Source: Bacillus sp. EB01 (GTDB lineage: Bacteria; Bacillota; Bacilli; Bacillales; Cytobacillaceae). Taken from it: 64,000 nucleotides of DNA. Of the stretch, positions 9,151 to 16,928 are shown piece by piece. The stretch spans positions 1,436,011-1,500,010 of the forward strand of contig NZ_HG964497.1 of NCBI RefSeq assembly GCF_000613125.1. The letters run 5' to 3'. The position numbers and the translations under genes are program-made. The notes beneath the pieces are model-generated. The model made no database searches and had not been told where the DNA came from. It was given only the letters and a program-made list of their open reading frames with translations. Each line of letters starts with the position of its first letter. The first letter of the stretch is position 1.

Positions 9151-10818
9151 GAATACTTCTTCAATTTCTCCAAGGGTCGCATATTCGAGGACGGCTTCCT
9201 TGATATATGGCATCAGGTTTACATCCTCATGGCATTTTTGGCGCAAGACGGCAAGCGCCTTTTCAACCTTTTCCTGGTTGCGCTTTTCACGAAGCTTCCG
9301 AAGTTTTTCCTTCTGGCGGGCTTCGGCTGTCTCAGGATACCTGAAGACCGGCACCTTTGTTTTATCCTGTTCGGATGGGAAGTAATTGAGCCCGACGATT
9401 TTGTGCTTGCCGCTTTCGATATCCTTTTGCATCTGATAGGCAAAATCGGAAATTTCGCGGTGCAGCCAGCCGGTTTCTACACACTCGACCAAACCGCCGC
9501 GGTCTTCGATTTCCGCAATATAATCACGGATACGCTGGGCCATTTCTTTCGTCAGGCTTTCTACAAAATAAGAGCCTGCCAGCGGGTCGACGGTATTGAC
9601 GACATTCGTTTCCGCCTGGATGATTTGCTGAGTCCTGATCGAAATAAGCGCTGACTCCTCAGTTGGGGCAGAGTATGCTTCATCAAACGAATCGACATGC
9701 AGTGACTGAGCGCCGCCGAGAACTGCCGCAAGTCCCTGGATCGCGGACCGGGCGATATTGTTGAGCGGCTCAACTTTTGTTAGCGTAATCCCGGCGGTCT
9801 GAACATGGAACCTCATCAACTGGGATTTCGGATGTTGGGCATTGAAGCGTTCAGTCATTACCTCGTGCCAAACCAGCCTTGACGCACGGCATTTCGCAAT
9901 TTCTTCAAAGAAATCATTGAACAGGTTCCAGAAAAACGACAGGCGCTTGGCAAAGTCATCAATTTTATTGCCGCGGCGGATCAATTCTTCCGAAGTGGCA
10001 ATCGCGTTTGCAATCGCGCAAGCCACTTCCTGAACTGCTGTCGTACCGGCTTCCCTCAGGTTATAGCCGTTATAGCTGACCGGATTCCACCTTGGCAGAT
10101 TTTTGCTTGCATATTCAATCGCGTCACATTGCAGTCGGAATGATGCTTTTGGCGGAAGGACCTCAAGCGAACTGCCAATTGCCGTTTCCATCAGGAAATC
10201 ATTCTGGTTCGTCCCAGACAATTTTTCCAGCGGAATCCCTTTCTTCTCGGCCGCTGCAGCAAACATCGCCATCAATACAACAGTTGTACTTGGCAGATGG
10301 GTAACGATATTACTCGAGACTTCGTCAATCGGAATTCCTTCATATAAAGCTTCAATATCTTCAATCGAATCAATTGCAACACCAGCCGCGCCGACATGGC
10401 CTTCTGCTTCAGGGTCGTCGGAGTTATAGCCGCGGATTGTAGGCAAGTCGAGCACCACGCTCGTCCCGGTTGCTCCATTTTTCAGGAGGAACTTAAAGCG
10501 CTCATTCGTATCCTCAGGCGTTCCGTAACCGGCAATTTGCCTAACCGTGAACAGCCGGCCGCGGTACATATTTGGATAAACACCCCTGACATATGGGGCC
10601 TCACCGGAAAAGCCAATATCTTTCTGGTAATCCAGGTCCTTTACATCATCCGGGGTATAAAGAAGTTTAACCGGAATGCCGGAGTCTGAATAAAAGTTGT
10701 CTCCGCCGTCCCTGCCTTTAACCGTTTCTTCCTGCCAGCGCTGTTTTTGCCTTTCAATTTCATTGACAATGTCCTGATCAAATAGTTTCCCAGTTTCTTT
10801 AGTTGTTTTTTGCACCAT
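9112..10818 (-). CDS. B12-dependent acyl-CoA mutase large subunit (hydroxyisobutyryl/isobutyryl-CoA mutase type, substrate uncertain)
   Basis: 568 residues aligning along the TIM-barrel half of methylmalonyl-CoA mutase: GVYPNMYRGR, TVRQIAGYGT, LDLPTIRGYNSDDP, LSGTNQNDF and GGAQSLHVDSFDEA are all recognisable. The B12-binding domain is absent and encoded separately. The position equivalent to Tyr89 of methylmalonyl-CoA mutase is Ile95 (RQIAG), as in 2-hydroxyisobutyryl-CoA mutase. The MCM Arg207 region has no Arg (around G215), so a carboxylated substrate is unlikely. The usual active-site His of GYHMQEAG is Asn253 (GYNLREAG), which is unusual. The start ATG 10818 follows GGAGG and overlaps the GTPase gene by 20 bases. 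Confidence 0.88.
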   Translation of the reverse strand: MVQKTTKETGKLFDQDIVNEIERQKQRWQEETVKGRDGGDNFYSDSGIPVKLLYTPDDVKDLDYQKDIGFSGEAPYVRGVYPNMYRGRLFTVRQIAGYGTPEDTNERFKFLLKNGATGTSVVLDLPTIRGYNSDDPEAEGHVGAAGVAIDSIEDIEALYEGIPIDEVSSNIVTHLPSTTVVLMAMFAAAAEKKGIPLEKLSGTNQNDFLMETAIGSSLEVLPPKASFRLQCDAIEYASKNLPRWNPVSYNGYNLREAGTTAVQEVACAIANAIATSEELIRRGNKIDDFAKRLSFFWNLFNDFFEEIAKCRASRLVWHEVMTERFNAQHPKSQLMRFHVQTAGITLTKVEPLNNIARSAIQGLAAVLGGAQSLHVDSFDEAYSAPTEESALISIRTQQIIQAETNVVNTVDPLAGSYFVESLTKEMAQRIRDYIAEIEDRGGLVECVETGWLHREISDFAYQMQKDIESGKHKIVGLNYFPSEQDKTKVPVFRYPETAEARQKEKLRKLREKRNQEKVEKALAVLRQKCHEDVNLMPYIKEAVLEYATLGEIEEVFREEFGLWQFPLA

Positions 10819-11785
10819 GGTAACCTCCATATTGGTTTGTCGTCTTGTCTCCTACCAAACTAGTAACAATCTCTTGTGAAATCGTGAAAGGATCATTGAT
10901 TCCATTTTTAACATCCTGGATCTTTTGCTGAAGATAATCACTGCGGTTAATTGTTTCGTCAACTGCCCTTGTTAAAAGCTCATGAATCATGCTGTCCAAC
11001 CTGGCAAGATTTCTCGCCTCGCGTTTTTTCTTCCACAAGCCTGTCGATTGAAGGTAGTCCTTATGGGCCATCATTTCCGAGATTAAGTCATCAATTCCTT
11101 CTCCTTGAGTGGCGATTGTTTTGCGGATCGGAGGGCGCCAGTCCATTTTCCCCGATTCACGGATCATAATAGTTAGATCCTTGACACTTTGGTCAGCACC
11201 CGGCCGGTCAGCCTGATTGATAACAAATACATCGGCAATTTCCATAATCCCTGCCTTCATCGTTTGCAGTGAATCACCGAGGCCAGGTACATTGACAAGC
11301 AGGACTGTATCGGCGACCTCCAGTACATCAAATTCAATTTGACCGACTCCGACAGTTTCGATCAAAATGATATCCATCCCGTAAGCATCCAGGACACTCG
11401 CTATATCGGCCGTCGATGAGGCGAGGCCGCCAAGATTTCCCCGTGTCGCCAGGCTTTTAATAAACACGTTCGGCAGCTTGGCCAATTCCTGCATCCGGAT
11501 CCGGTCTCCGAGAAGGGCACCTTTTGTAAAAGGACTGGTTGGGTCGACACATACTATAGCGAGGTTGACGCCTTCTTCAGCAAGTTTCTTGGCCAGCTTG
11601 CTGACTAGCGTACTTTTTCCCGCACCAGGCGGACCGGTAATGCCGACGATATGGGCATTTCCTTTTCGGAACGAACTTTCCTTCAGGATGTCGATACTTG
11701 CTGGAGTTTGGTTTTCAACTTCCTTCAAAAGCTTCCCTAAAGCAACGGCACTTTTTGATTCGAAAAATTGAGATAGCTTTTGCAA
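10799..11785 (-). CDS. MeaB/ArgK-family GTPase chaperone for the acyl-CoA mutase
   Basis: 328 residues. Walker A is GPPGAGKS at 51-58, followed by CVDPTSPFTKGALLGDRIRM and LIETVGVGQ, which are hallmarks of the MeaB/MMAA branch of G3E GTPases. These proteins gate adenosylcobalamin loading and protect or reactivate B12 mutases. The gene overlaps the mutase large-subunit gene by 20 bases, so it serves this mutase. The start is TTG (11785), supported by AAGGAGGTG six bases upstream; no better ATG exists. The C-terminal dimerisation part has the usual length. Confidence 0.88.
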   Translation of the reverse strand: MQKLSQFFESKSAVALGKLLKEVENQTPASIDILKESSFRKGNAHIVGITGPPGAGKSTLVSKLAKKLAEEGVNLAIVCVDPTSPFTKGALLGDRIRMQELAKLPNVFIKSLATRGNLGGLASSTADIASVLDAYGMDIILIETVGVGQIEFDVLEVADTVLLVNVPGLGDSLQTMKAGIMEIADVFVINQADRPGADQSVKDLTIMIRESGKMDWRPPIRKTIATQGEGIDDLISEMMAHKDYLQSTGLWKKKREARNLARLDSMIHELLTRAVDETINRSDYLQQKIQDVKNGINDPFTISQEIVTSLVGDKTTNQYGGYHGAKNN

Positions 11786-11809
11786 AACAGCACCTCCTTT
11801 TTAAATAGC

Positions 11810-12523
11810 TTAATCAGCCCGGACAACGCCGAGTTCTGCTTTCGCAAGGATTAAGTGTTGGGACATGACTTGCTGCGCCTTCACTGAATCTTTATCTTTT
11901 ATCGCCGCGAAAATGGCCCAGTGCTCCCGCTGGAATCGCTTCAGAATTTCCGGAGAGGTTGAAAGCTCACTTCGGGTATTCCGAATCTGTTCACTTAATA
12001 AGTCAGAAATGACCTCTACCAGCATTAAAAGCAACCGGTTCTGCGATGCCTTTACAATCGCTTGATGGAACAGGAAGTCGAACTGTGATTGTGCCTCTTC
12101 ATCCCCTGAAACATAGTGTTCATCCATTTCCAATAGAATTTGTTCAATATGCTCCAGTTCCTTTTCAGTTCTCCTTGCTGCTGTATAACTGGCCGCCGCT
12201 GCCTCCAGAATCGTCCGTACCTCAAACAATTCACTCGTATCAAGCCCACGCGAAATGGCCACTAAAGACATGATGCTTTTTAAATTCTCCGGGTCGGCCT
12301 GCTTGATGACAGTCCCCTCACCTGATTTTCCTTCGATGATGCCAAGAACAGACAGCACCTTGAATGCCTCTCTCAAGGAGGACCTGCTGATGCCCATAGA
12401 ATCGGATAATTCAATTTCATTAGGCAGCTTTTGGCCAATCCTTAGCTCTTTGCGAATTAACAGCGATTTAATTTGATCGAGCACTTCTTCAAATTTCTTT
12501 TTCTTGCCAATAACCTTAAACAT
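11810..12523 (-). CDS. FadR-subfamily GntR transcriptional regulator (FCD domain)
   Basis: 237 residues. A GntR winged helix (about 12-75, with KLPNEIELSDSMGISRSSLREAF) precedes an all-helical FCD ligand domain (about 90-220) with the metal-binding-type residues around D148 and the H of FLFHQAIVKASQN. FCD regulators sense small acids or acyl-CoAs. It is the first gene of the mutase operon, 24 bases before the GTPase gene. The palindrome ATTGTCTGACAAT lies 36 bases before its start, and the same 18-base block lies next to the promoter of the MFS gene, so it probably regulates both. Confidence 0.88.
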   Translation of the reverse strand: MFKVIGKKKKFEEVLDQIKSLLIRKELRIGQKLPNEIELSDSMGISRSSLREAFKVLSVLGIIEGKSGEGTVIKQADPENLKSIMSLVAISRGLDTSELFEVRTILEAAAASYTAARRTEKELEHIEQILLEMDEHYVSGDEEAQSQFDFLFHQAIVKASQNRLLLMLVEVISDLLSEQIRNTRSELSTSPEILKRFQREHWAIFAAIKDKDSVKAQQVMSQHLILAKAELGVVRAD

Positions 12524-12553
12524 CGCGCTCCCTCATTTTTTAATTGATAGTTT

Positions 12554-12571
12554 GTCTGATTGTCTGACAAT
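12554..12571. promoter_or_regulatory. Probable GntR operator upstream of the mutase operon
   Basis: GTCTGATTGTCTGACAAT contains the perfect palindrome ATTGTCTGACAAT, the shape expected for a FadR/FCD dimer. The identical 18 bases recur at 15105-15122 near the MFS promoter. Operator identity is inferred from this sharing and from position. Confidence 0.7.
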
Positions 12572-12590
12572 GGGAGTAGAGAAAAAATTC

Positions 12591-13349
12591 TTATCCTATC
12601 TTTCTTCTGATTTGGTCAAAAGCAGTAGCTAGGTGTTTCGTTACCATTGCCGGTGAGCATCCCATAATCCTCGAAACCTCCGTTTTGCTGAAGCCCTTGA
12701 AATAATGAAGATAAATAACCTTTCGCTGCTTTTCATTGACAAAATCCAAGTACATTTTTACAAGAATATTGTTCACTACCAGGTCTTCCACACTTTGAGC
12801 TTTAGCCCTGAATTGGTAAGCTGGCTCACTAGCAACAAGACTTGCTCGTTTGCGGGCGCTCTCCTGGTAGATGATTTCCTGCATGCCATAAACAAGGTCA
12901 AACGCATCGTCCTTACTTATGTTGAAATATTCCATTGTTTCCTGGATGGTTGGGTCAGCCTGGTGCATCACCCAATACTCCTCGTGGAATTTTTTATATT
13001 TCGGATACAGTTCACGTATTCGCTGCGAGATGACAATCATATTCGAATCATTGGAGCGCGAGAAATTCCTTAACTCACCTTTAATCGTAAGAAAAGCATA
13101 TTTTACCCACTCCTTTTGGGAGAGTCTCAAATCCATTCTCCGGATAGCATTGAATAATCCAATGTAAGAGGCCTGAAGAAGATCCTCCCACTCTACCTTG
13201 TTCACCGCCATGAATTTTGCCGGAGATTTCGTATATTCCTTAATCGAATATTTTACGAATTTAAAGGCCTCGCTGCTTTGAAGGAGATCATTCAGAAAGG
13301 CTTCATTTTGTTGTGCGGCTTTTAAGGTGTCTTTATCGGTTAAAAACAT
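12591..13349 (-). CDS. Sigma-70-family RNA polymerase sigma factor, orphan
   Basis: 252 residues with region 2 (about 20-100, including DLLQASYIGLFNAIRRMD, the polymerase-binding helix), a short region 3, and a C-terminal region 4 helix-turn-helix (KTEVSRIMGCSPAMVTKHL, about 222-240). Region 2.3 lacks the typical aromatic cluster of the housekeeping factor. The closest architecture is that of the general stress or sporulation group, but I do not recognise the subgroup and there is no adjacent anti-sigma gene. ATG 13349 follows AGGGGA. A 16-bp inverted repeat lies just upstream, between this gene and the MFS gene, and may regulate it. Confidence 0.75.
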   Translation of the reverse strand: MFLTDKDTLKAAQQNEAFLNDLLQSSEAFKFVKYSIKEYTKSPAKFMAVNKVEWEDLLQASYIGLFNAIRRMDLRLSQKEWVKYAFLTIKGELRNFSRSNDSNMIVISQRIRELYPKYKKFHEEYWVMHQADPTIQETMEYFNISKDDAFDLVYGMQEIIYQESARKRASLVASEPAYQFRAKAQSVEDLVVNNILVKMYLDFVNEKQRKVIYLHYFKGFSKTEVSRIMGCSPAMVTKHLATAFDQIRRKIG

Positions 13350-13371
13350 TTTCTTCCCCTGCTTTCATTTT

Positions 13372-13447
13372 TTGGTCAAGAGATATGATTTTCTCGCCAC
13401 TATAAAGGTTGACGGGATGAGCGGTACTCGCCATATCTCTTGACCAA
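13372..13447. repeat. Perfect 16-bp inverted repeat upstream of the sigma-factor gene
   Basis: TTGGTCAAGAGATATG at 13372-13387 is exactly complementary to CATATCTCTTGACCAA at 13432-13447, with a 44-base loop. It fills the MFS-sigma gap. There is no T-run on the minus strand after it, so it is not an ordinary terminator of the MFS transcript; an operator or an RNA switch before the sigma gene is possible. Confidence 0.75.
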
Positions 13448-13453
13448 CCTGCA

Positions 13454-14746
13454 TTAATCGAGAACTTGTTTCGCCGAAACCATGAAGCGTGTGAGAATTG
13501 CTCCCATTAAAGCAAGTGCTGCACCTAAGAACAGAACATATTGCCATGAACCGAGTGAGATGATCAAATACCCTGTGAGCGCAGGTGCAATGATCCCGGC
13601 AATCGTTCCGGAAGTGTTCATGATTCCCGACAATGTCCCGGCTGTCTTCGGCCCAATATCGATCGGGAGTGTCCAGAACATCGTAAAGTTAAGCCCTAAG
13701 CAGGTGACGGAAAGAGTAATATAGGCGAGTGCTGCCCATTCATTCGGCGTATAGGCACCCAATGCCATAAATATGGCTGTTCCGAGGAACGAAATATAAA
13801 TCGGTATTCTTCTTGCGGTTGTTAACGAGTGTTTTTTAGCAAGATGATCGGACAAAATTCCGGCCAGGTTCATTGCAATGAAGGCCCCAAGCCACGGGAG
13901 TGCACCATAAATACCAACCTTTAAAAGCGTAAACCCTCGTTCCTTCATGAAATAAGCCGGAAGCCAGGTAAGGTATAAATACCAATTATAATTCTGGAAA
14001 AAGTAGATGAGCGTAAGCCCCCATACTTCCTTGATCTTAAGCATTTTGGACCAGGGAATGTTGAACTCCTTCACAGGCTCTGCCGTTTTTTCCGGTACCA
14101 TTTCAGCCAGTTCCTCTTTTGTGATGAACGGATGGTCCTTCGGATCGTCTGTCGCCACTTTCAACCAAACGATTGACCAAATGATTCCCAAAGCTCCGAA
14201 AAAGTAAAAAGAAGCATGCCAGCCAAATTTTGACGTCAAATACGTTGTGATTGGCGCGGTTATCATAACCCCTACTGCCATCCCTGACATGTTCAGTCCC
14301 TGCCATCGTCCTCTCGTATGGATCGGAGACCATTTGGACACTACCGAAGTATGTGAAGGAAAGTTTACAGCCTCCCCGACCCCGAGCAAGAATCGGAACA
14401 AAACCATTGAGGCAAAGCTCCAAGCAAGTGGGGTTGCAATCGTAAAGACGGACCAAATCGCCACCCCGGCAGCGAGGAACTTTACACCGCCCCATTTATC
14501 CGACATCCACCCAGCAGGTATCCCCAACAATAGGTAACCGACAAAAAATGCCGAAGCCAAAAGGCCGAATTGCTGTTCGTTCCAGCCGAATTCCTCCATC
14601 ATCGTAACTGCTACAATTGATATATTGGAGCGATCGGTATAGGCCAGAACTGTACTGATAAAAATCAAAATCATAACCCACCAGCGGGCTTTTACTCTGC
14701 GCCCAGTGGGGATTCCTGCAGCGACCTTTGTTTCTGGAGTAGCCAT
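13454..14746 (-). CDS. MFS transporter, anion:cation symporter (ACS) type
   Basis: 430 residues, 12 predicted helices. The N-terminal WWVMILIFISTVLAYTDRSNISIV segment and GxxxDKWGG loop (GIPAGWMSDKWGG) are typical of the ACS family (glucarate, phthalate, 4-hydroxyphenylacetate and related carriers), which import organic anions with a cation. It shares an operator block with the mutase operon, so I infer that it imports the acid activated by the PaaK-like ligase. Its promoter (15141-15169) lies about 390 bases upstream and the leader carries two cre boxes, suggesting CcpA repression. Confidence 0.85.
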   Translation of the reverse strand: MATPETKVAAGIPTGRRVKARWWVMILIFISTVLAYTDRSNISIVAVTMMEEFGWNEQQFGLLASAFFVGYLLLGIPAGWMSDKWGGVKFLAAGVAIWSVFTIATPLAWSFASMVLFRFLLGVGEAVNFPSHTSVVSKWSPIHTRGRWQGLNMSGMAVGVMITAPITTYLTSKFGWHASFYFFGALGIIWSIVWLKVATDDPKDHPFITKEELAEMVPEKTAEPVKEFNIPWSKMLKIKEVWGLTLIYFFQNYNWYLYLTWLPAYFMKERGFTLLKVGIYGALPWLGAFIAMNLAGILSDHLAKKHSLTTARRIPIYISFLGTAIFMALGAYTPNEWAALAYITLSVTCLGLNFTMFWTLPIDIGPKTAGTLSGIMNTSGTIAGIIAPALTGYLIISLGSWQYVLFLGAALALMGAILTRFMVSAKQVLD

Positions 14747-14918
14747 TAATCAAACCCTCTCCTTTTTAAATAAAGAAATGGTCAAGCTGTCTGAAAGGCA
14801 CACGTGATGATGTCTGTTCAAAGCTTCTAAAATAGCTAGTTTTTAAAAGATTGCAGTTTTTACTTGTAGTGGGCTTTCCTAATTGAACCCTTGTAAAAAA
14901 CCTCCTTTCTAATAGTTT

Positions 14919-14932
14919 TGAAAGCGCTATTA
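14919..14932. promoter_or_regulatory. cre box (CcpA site) in the MFS leader
   Basis: TGAAAGCGCTATTA matches the cre consensus except at the 3' end. It lies downstream of the promoter at 15141-15169, a roadblock position for catabolite repression. Confidence 0.6.
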
Positions 14933-14965
14933 ATACTTTCGTTAAATTAAGTCGTGGTTGTATTA

Positions 14966-14979
14966 TGTAAGCGCTGACA
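14966..14979. promoter_or_regulatory. cre box (CcpA site), second copy
   Basis: TGTAAGCGCTGACA is a full match to TGWAANCGNTNWCA. Forty-seven bases from the first cre box, in the same untranslated leader. Confidence 0.75.
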
Positions 14980-15104
14980 TTTTAATGTAAAAATAAAAGG
15001 AATCATGACTACCCGAGGCTGAGGGACTAATGACATTTTGGAAGTAGTCTAAGATGAGAGTAAAAAGAGGAAAACATGGACGGTAAGTAAAAATTAGTCT
15101 GTCA

Positions 15105-15122
15105 GTCTGATTGTCTGACAAT
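15105..15122. promoter_or_regulatory. Second copy of the GntR operator, downstream of the MFS promoter
   Basis: The same 18 bases as at 12554-12571, including the palindrome ATTGTCTGACAAT, placed just after the -10 of the minus-strand promoter. Repressor binding here would block the MFS transcript. Confidence 0.7.
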
Positions 15123-15140
15123 CTTACCTGCTTGAAGCCT

Positions 15141-15169
15141 ATAATATAAAATTCATTTTGGGCTGTCAA
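15141..15169 (-). promoter_or_regulatory. Sigma-A promoter of the MFS gene
   Basis: On the minus strand TTGACA (15169-15164) is followed after 17 bases by TATTAT (15146-15141): a near-consensus promoter reading toward the MFS gene. Confidence 0.75.
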
Positions 15170-15268
15170 CTGAAAATTCTAAATATTTAGGTTAATTTCT
15201 TTCGACAGTATTTACTTTAACAACAGTGTAAACTATCCCAGCAAAACGTCCGTTTACATTAAAAGGAA

Positions 15269-15293
15269 ACCTTCCTTGAAGGTCAAGGAAGGT
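15269..15293. repeat. Perfect 11-bp inverted repeat
   Basis: ACCTTCCTTGA and TCAAGGAAGGT are separated by three bases. The minus-strand side continues TTTCCTTTT, so it could be a terminator on that strand, but no gene is seen feeding it. Confidence 0.6.
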
Positions 15294-15591
15294 ATTTAAA
15301 GGGAAGATATATTGGTGGCAGAAATGCATTCACTCTGGTCGGGCCAGGGGGACAAGTAAGCACACTTTGGATTTCATTAGCCCCTCAATGGACTAGCTTT
15401 CATCTCCGTACCAACCTAGATTCTGACAACTGGTCCGAGTTCCCTCCCTTTTCTAAAATAGCAATTATATAGCACGTTTCCGGTCGAAATTTTTTTATAT
15501 TTTTTTTAAAAAAATCAGCCCAAGAACATTATTTAATTGAATTAATCTCCTGCGACTATCCTCTTACTTCCCTTTAAAAGTGGTTACAAAA
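15294..15591. other. Non-coding stretch, no feature recognised
   Basis: Part of a gap of about 1.09 kb between the MFS and EamA genes. I see no open frame with a ribosome site and no RNA motif in these 300 bases. Confidence 0.4.
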
Positions 15592-15627
15592 AAGGTCGAT
15601 TTTTCTCTTAACAAGGAAATCGACCTT
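15592..15627 (-). terminator. Terminator of the EamA transporter gene
   Basis: AAGGTCGATTT and AAATCGACCTT form a perfect 11-bp stem; on the minus strand it is followed by a T-run. It lies about 200 bases after the stop of the EamA gene. Confidence 0.75.
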
Positions 15628-15680
15628 CTTAGGCTGGATTTTTTTGACCAACCCCACATTGGAATCCATCATTCAAAAAT

Positions 15681-15762
15681 ATATGAGCCATTTTCTGCGG
15701 ATATGAGCCTCGTATGAACCGATATGAGCCTCATATGAGCCGTTTTTGCACGGATATGAGCA
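15681..15762. repeat. Helically spaced ATATGAGCC word cluster
   Basis: ATATGAGCC or one-to-two-base variants begin at 15681, 15701, 15712, 15722, 15733 and 15754. The intervals are 20, 11, 10, 11 and 21, close to one or two DNA turns. Function unknown. Confidence 0.65.
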
Positions 15763-15833
15763 TTTAGACATTAACTGGAAAAAATCTATTGCCGATACTT
15801 CCCTGTTTTGTCTGCAGTATGATATACGTTCAC

Positions 15834-16784
15834 TCAAATTGTTTGGACTTGCTGAACGGATTCTTTCTTTTGTGACATCCTCACAAAAATATTATTAGAT
15901 AAAAGTGAAACGATGATAAGGACAGTACCAAGTAAATCGAATGTTGTTACATCATTCCCTTGAAAAATCGAAATGGAGAGTGTTGTAACGGGAACAAAGT
16001 TAATGAACAACAGTGCGTTTAATGGTGATAATAAACTCACACCAATATTCCAGCCAAGCAGCGCAATGACGCCAGGGAATATGATCATAAACAATAAATG
16101 CGGTCTTACTGCTTTGATGCCATCAACTGATGGGGTTGGTATATATCCAAACAGAGTTGCCCCTACTGTAACAACAACAGCTGTGATAGTTCCGAGTAAG
16201 CAGCTTAACGTTGAATACCGCAAAGCAGACCAACCTTTGAACTCATTGCCGCCCATCGTGTAAATGACCCATCCAACAACTGCAATCAAGATGAGCATCG
16301 AAGGAATAAAGTGATCCGTCGCTCCCATAAAGGCTTTAAAATCACCTTTAGTGATCACTAACATAGCCCCGATAAATGAGACAAGTACACATATTAATGT
16401 GAATAGATGAGGGCGGTCCTTAAAAATCATCCAAACAATCACTATGGAAATCATCGGCATTAGCGACTCCATAATGGATGCTACCATCACTCCTGATTCA
16501 CCTAATAAATCTTCTCCCCAGAAGATGAGTAGATTGTAAACCGTAAACGCCATTGTTCCGAAAAACCATAGGTAAAGCCCTTTTCCCTCAAATCGAAAAG
16601 CCTGCCTTCCTTCTTTCCATAAAAGTAACGCTAGTAAAATGATCGTAACAGCTCCGTAACGAAAGATTGTAAAATAGAATGGATCAATATGTTTGAAAGC
16701 CGCATGTGCTACAGGAAACATTGCTCCCCATGAAACCGCAGCAATAAAACATAAAATAGCCCCTAAGAATACCGAATTTCTCAA
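15834..16784 (-). CDS. EamA/DMT-family transporter
   Basis: 316 residues with ten hydrophobic helices in two EamA halves (about 8-140 and 160-300). The N-terminal AAVSWGAMFPVAH and the FRYGAVTIILLALLL segment are characteristic of drug/metabolite exporters. The substrate cannot be read from sequence. It is divergent from a LysR regulator, which is the usual arrangement for LysR-controlled exporters, so that regulator probably controls it. A Fur-like box sits between them. Confidence 0.85.
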   Translation of the reverse strand: MRNSVFLGAILCFIAAVSWGAMFPVAHAAFKHIDPFYFTIFRYGAVTIILLALLLWKEGRQAFRFEGKGLYLWFFGTMAFTVYNLLIFWGEDLLGESGVMVASIMESLMPMISIVIVWMIFKDRPHLFTLICVLVSFIGAMLVITKGDFKAFMGATDHFIPSMLILIAVVGWVIYTMGGNEFKGWSALRYSTLSCLLGTITAVVVTVGATLFGYIPTPSVDGIKAVRPHLLFMIIFPGVIALLGWNIGVSLLSPLNALLFINFVPVTTLSISIFQGNDVTTFDLLGTVLIIVSLLSNNIFVRMSQKKESVQQVQTI

Positions 16785-16858
16785 TTTCTCTTCCCTCTTT
16801 CATATAGCAATCGTAATCATCATTGTATATGGATTTTGATATCTCGTAAAATGAATGT

Positions 16859-16873
16859 TTATAATGATTATCA
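16859..16873. promoter_or_regulatory. Fur/PerR-like box in the EamA-LysR divergent promoter
   Basis: TTATAATGATTATCA differs by one base from the 7-1-7 Fur consensus TGATAATNATTATCA and by one from the PerR consensus. It lies 56 bases before the LysR start. AT-rich context lowers confidence. Confidence 0.4.
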
Positions 16874-16928
16874 TCATTTTTTTTGATATCATTGAAGAAA
16901 GGTGAGAATGGGCAAAGGGGGAGAAATT

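Noticed and set aside
8933-9385. Plus-strand open frame with repeated N-x-T-x-Q-R-P decapeptides
   Set aside because: It is the reverse reading of the 30-bp repeats at the mutase 3' end; no ribosome site, and the minus-strand protein is a clear family member.
9112-10818. Methylmalonyl-CoA mutase
   Set aside because: Tyr89 and Arg207 equivalents, needed for the methylmalonyl carboxylate, are not present, and the B12 domain is separate.
14963-15169. Minus-strand 68-codon frame
   Set aside because: It overlaps the promoter, operator and a cre box of the MFS gene and has no ribosome site or protein-like composition.
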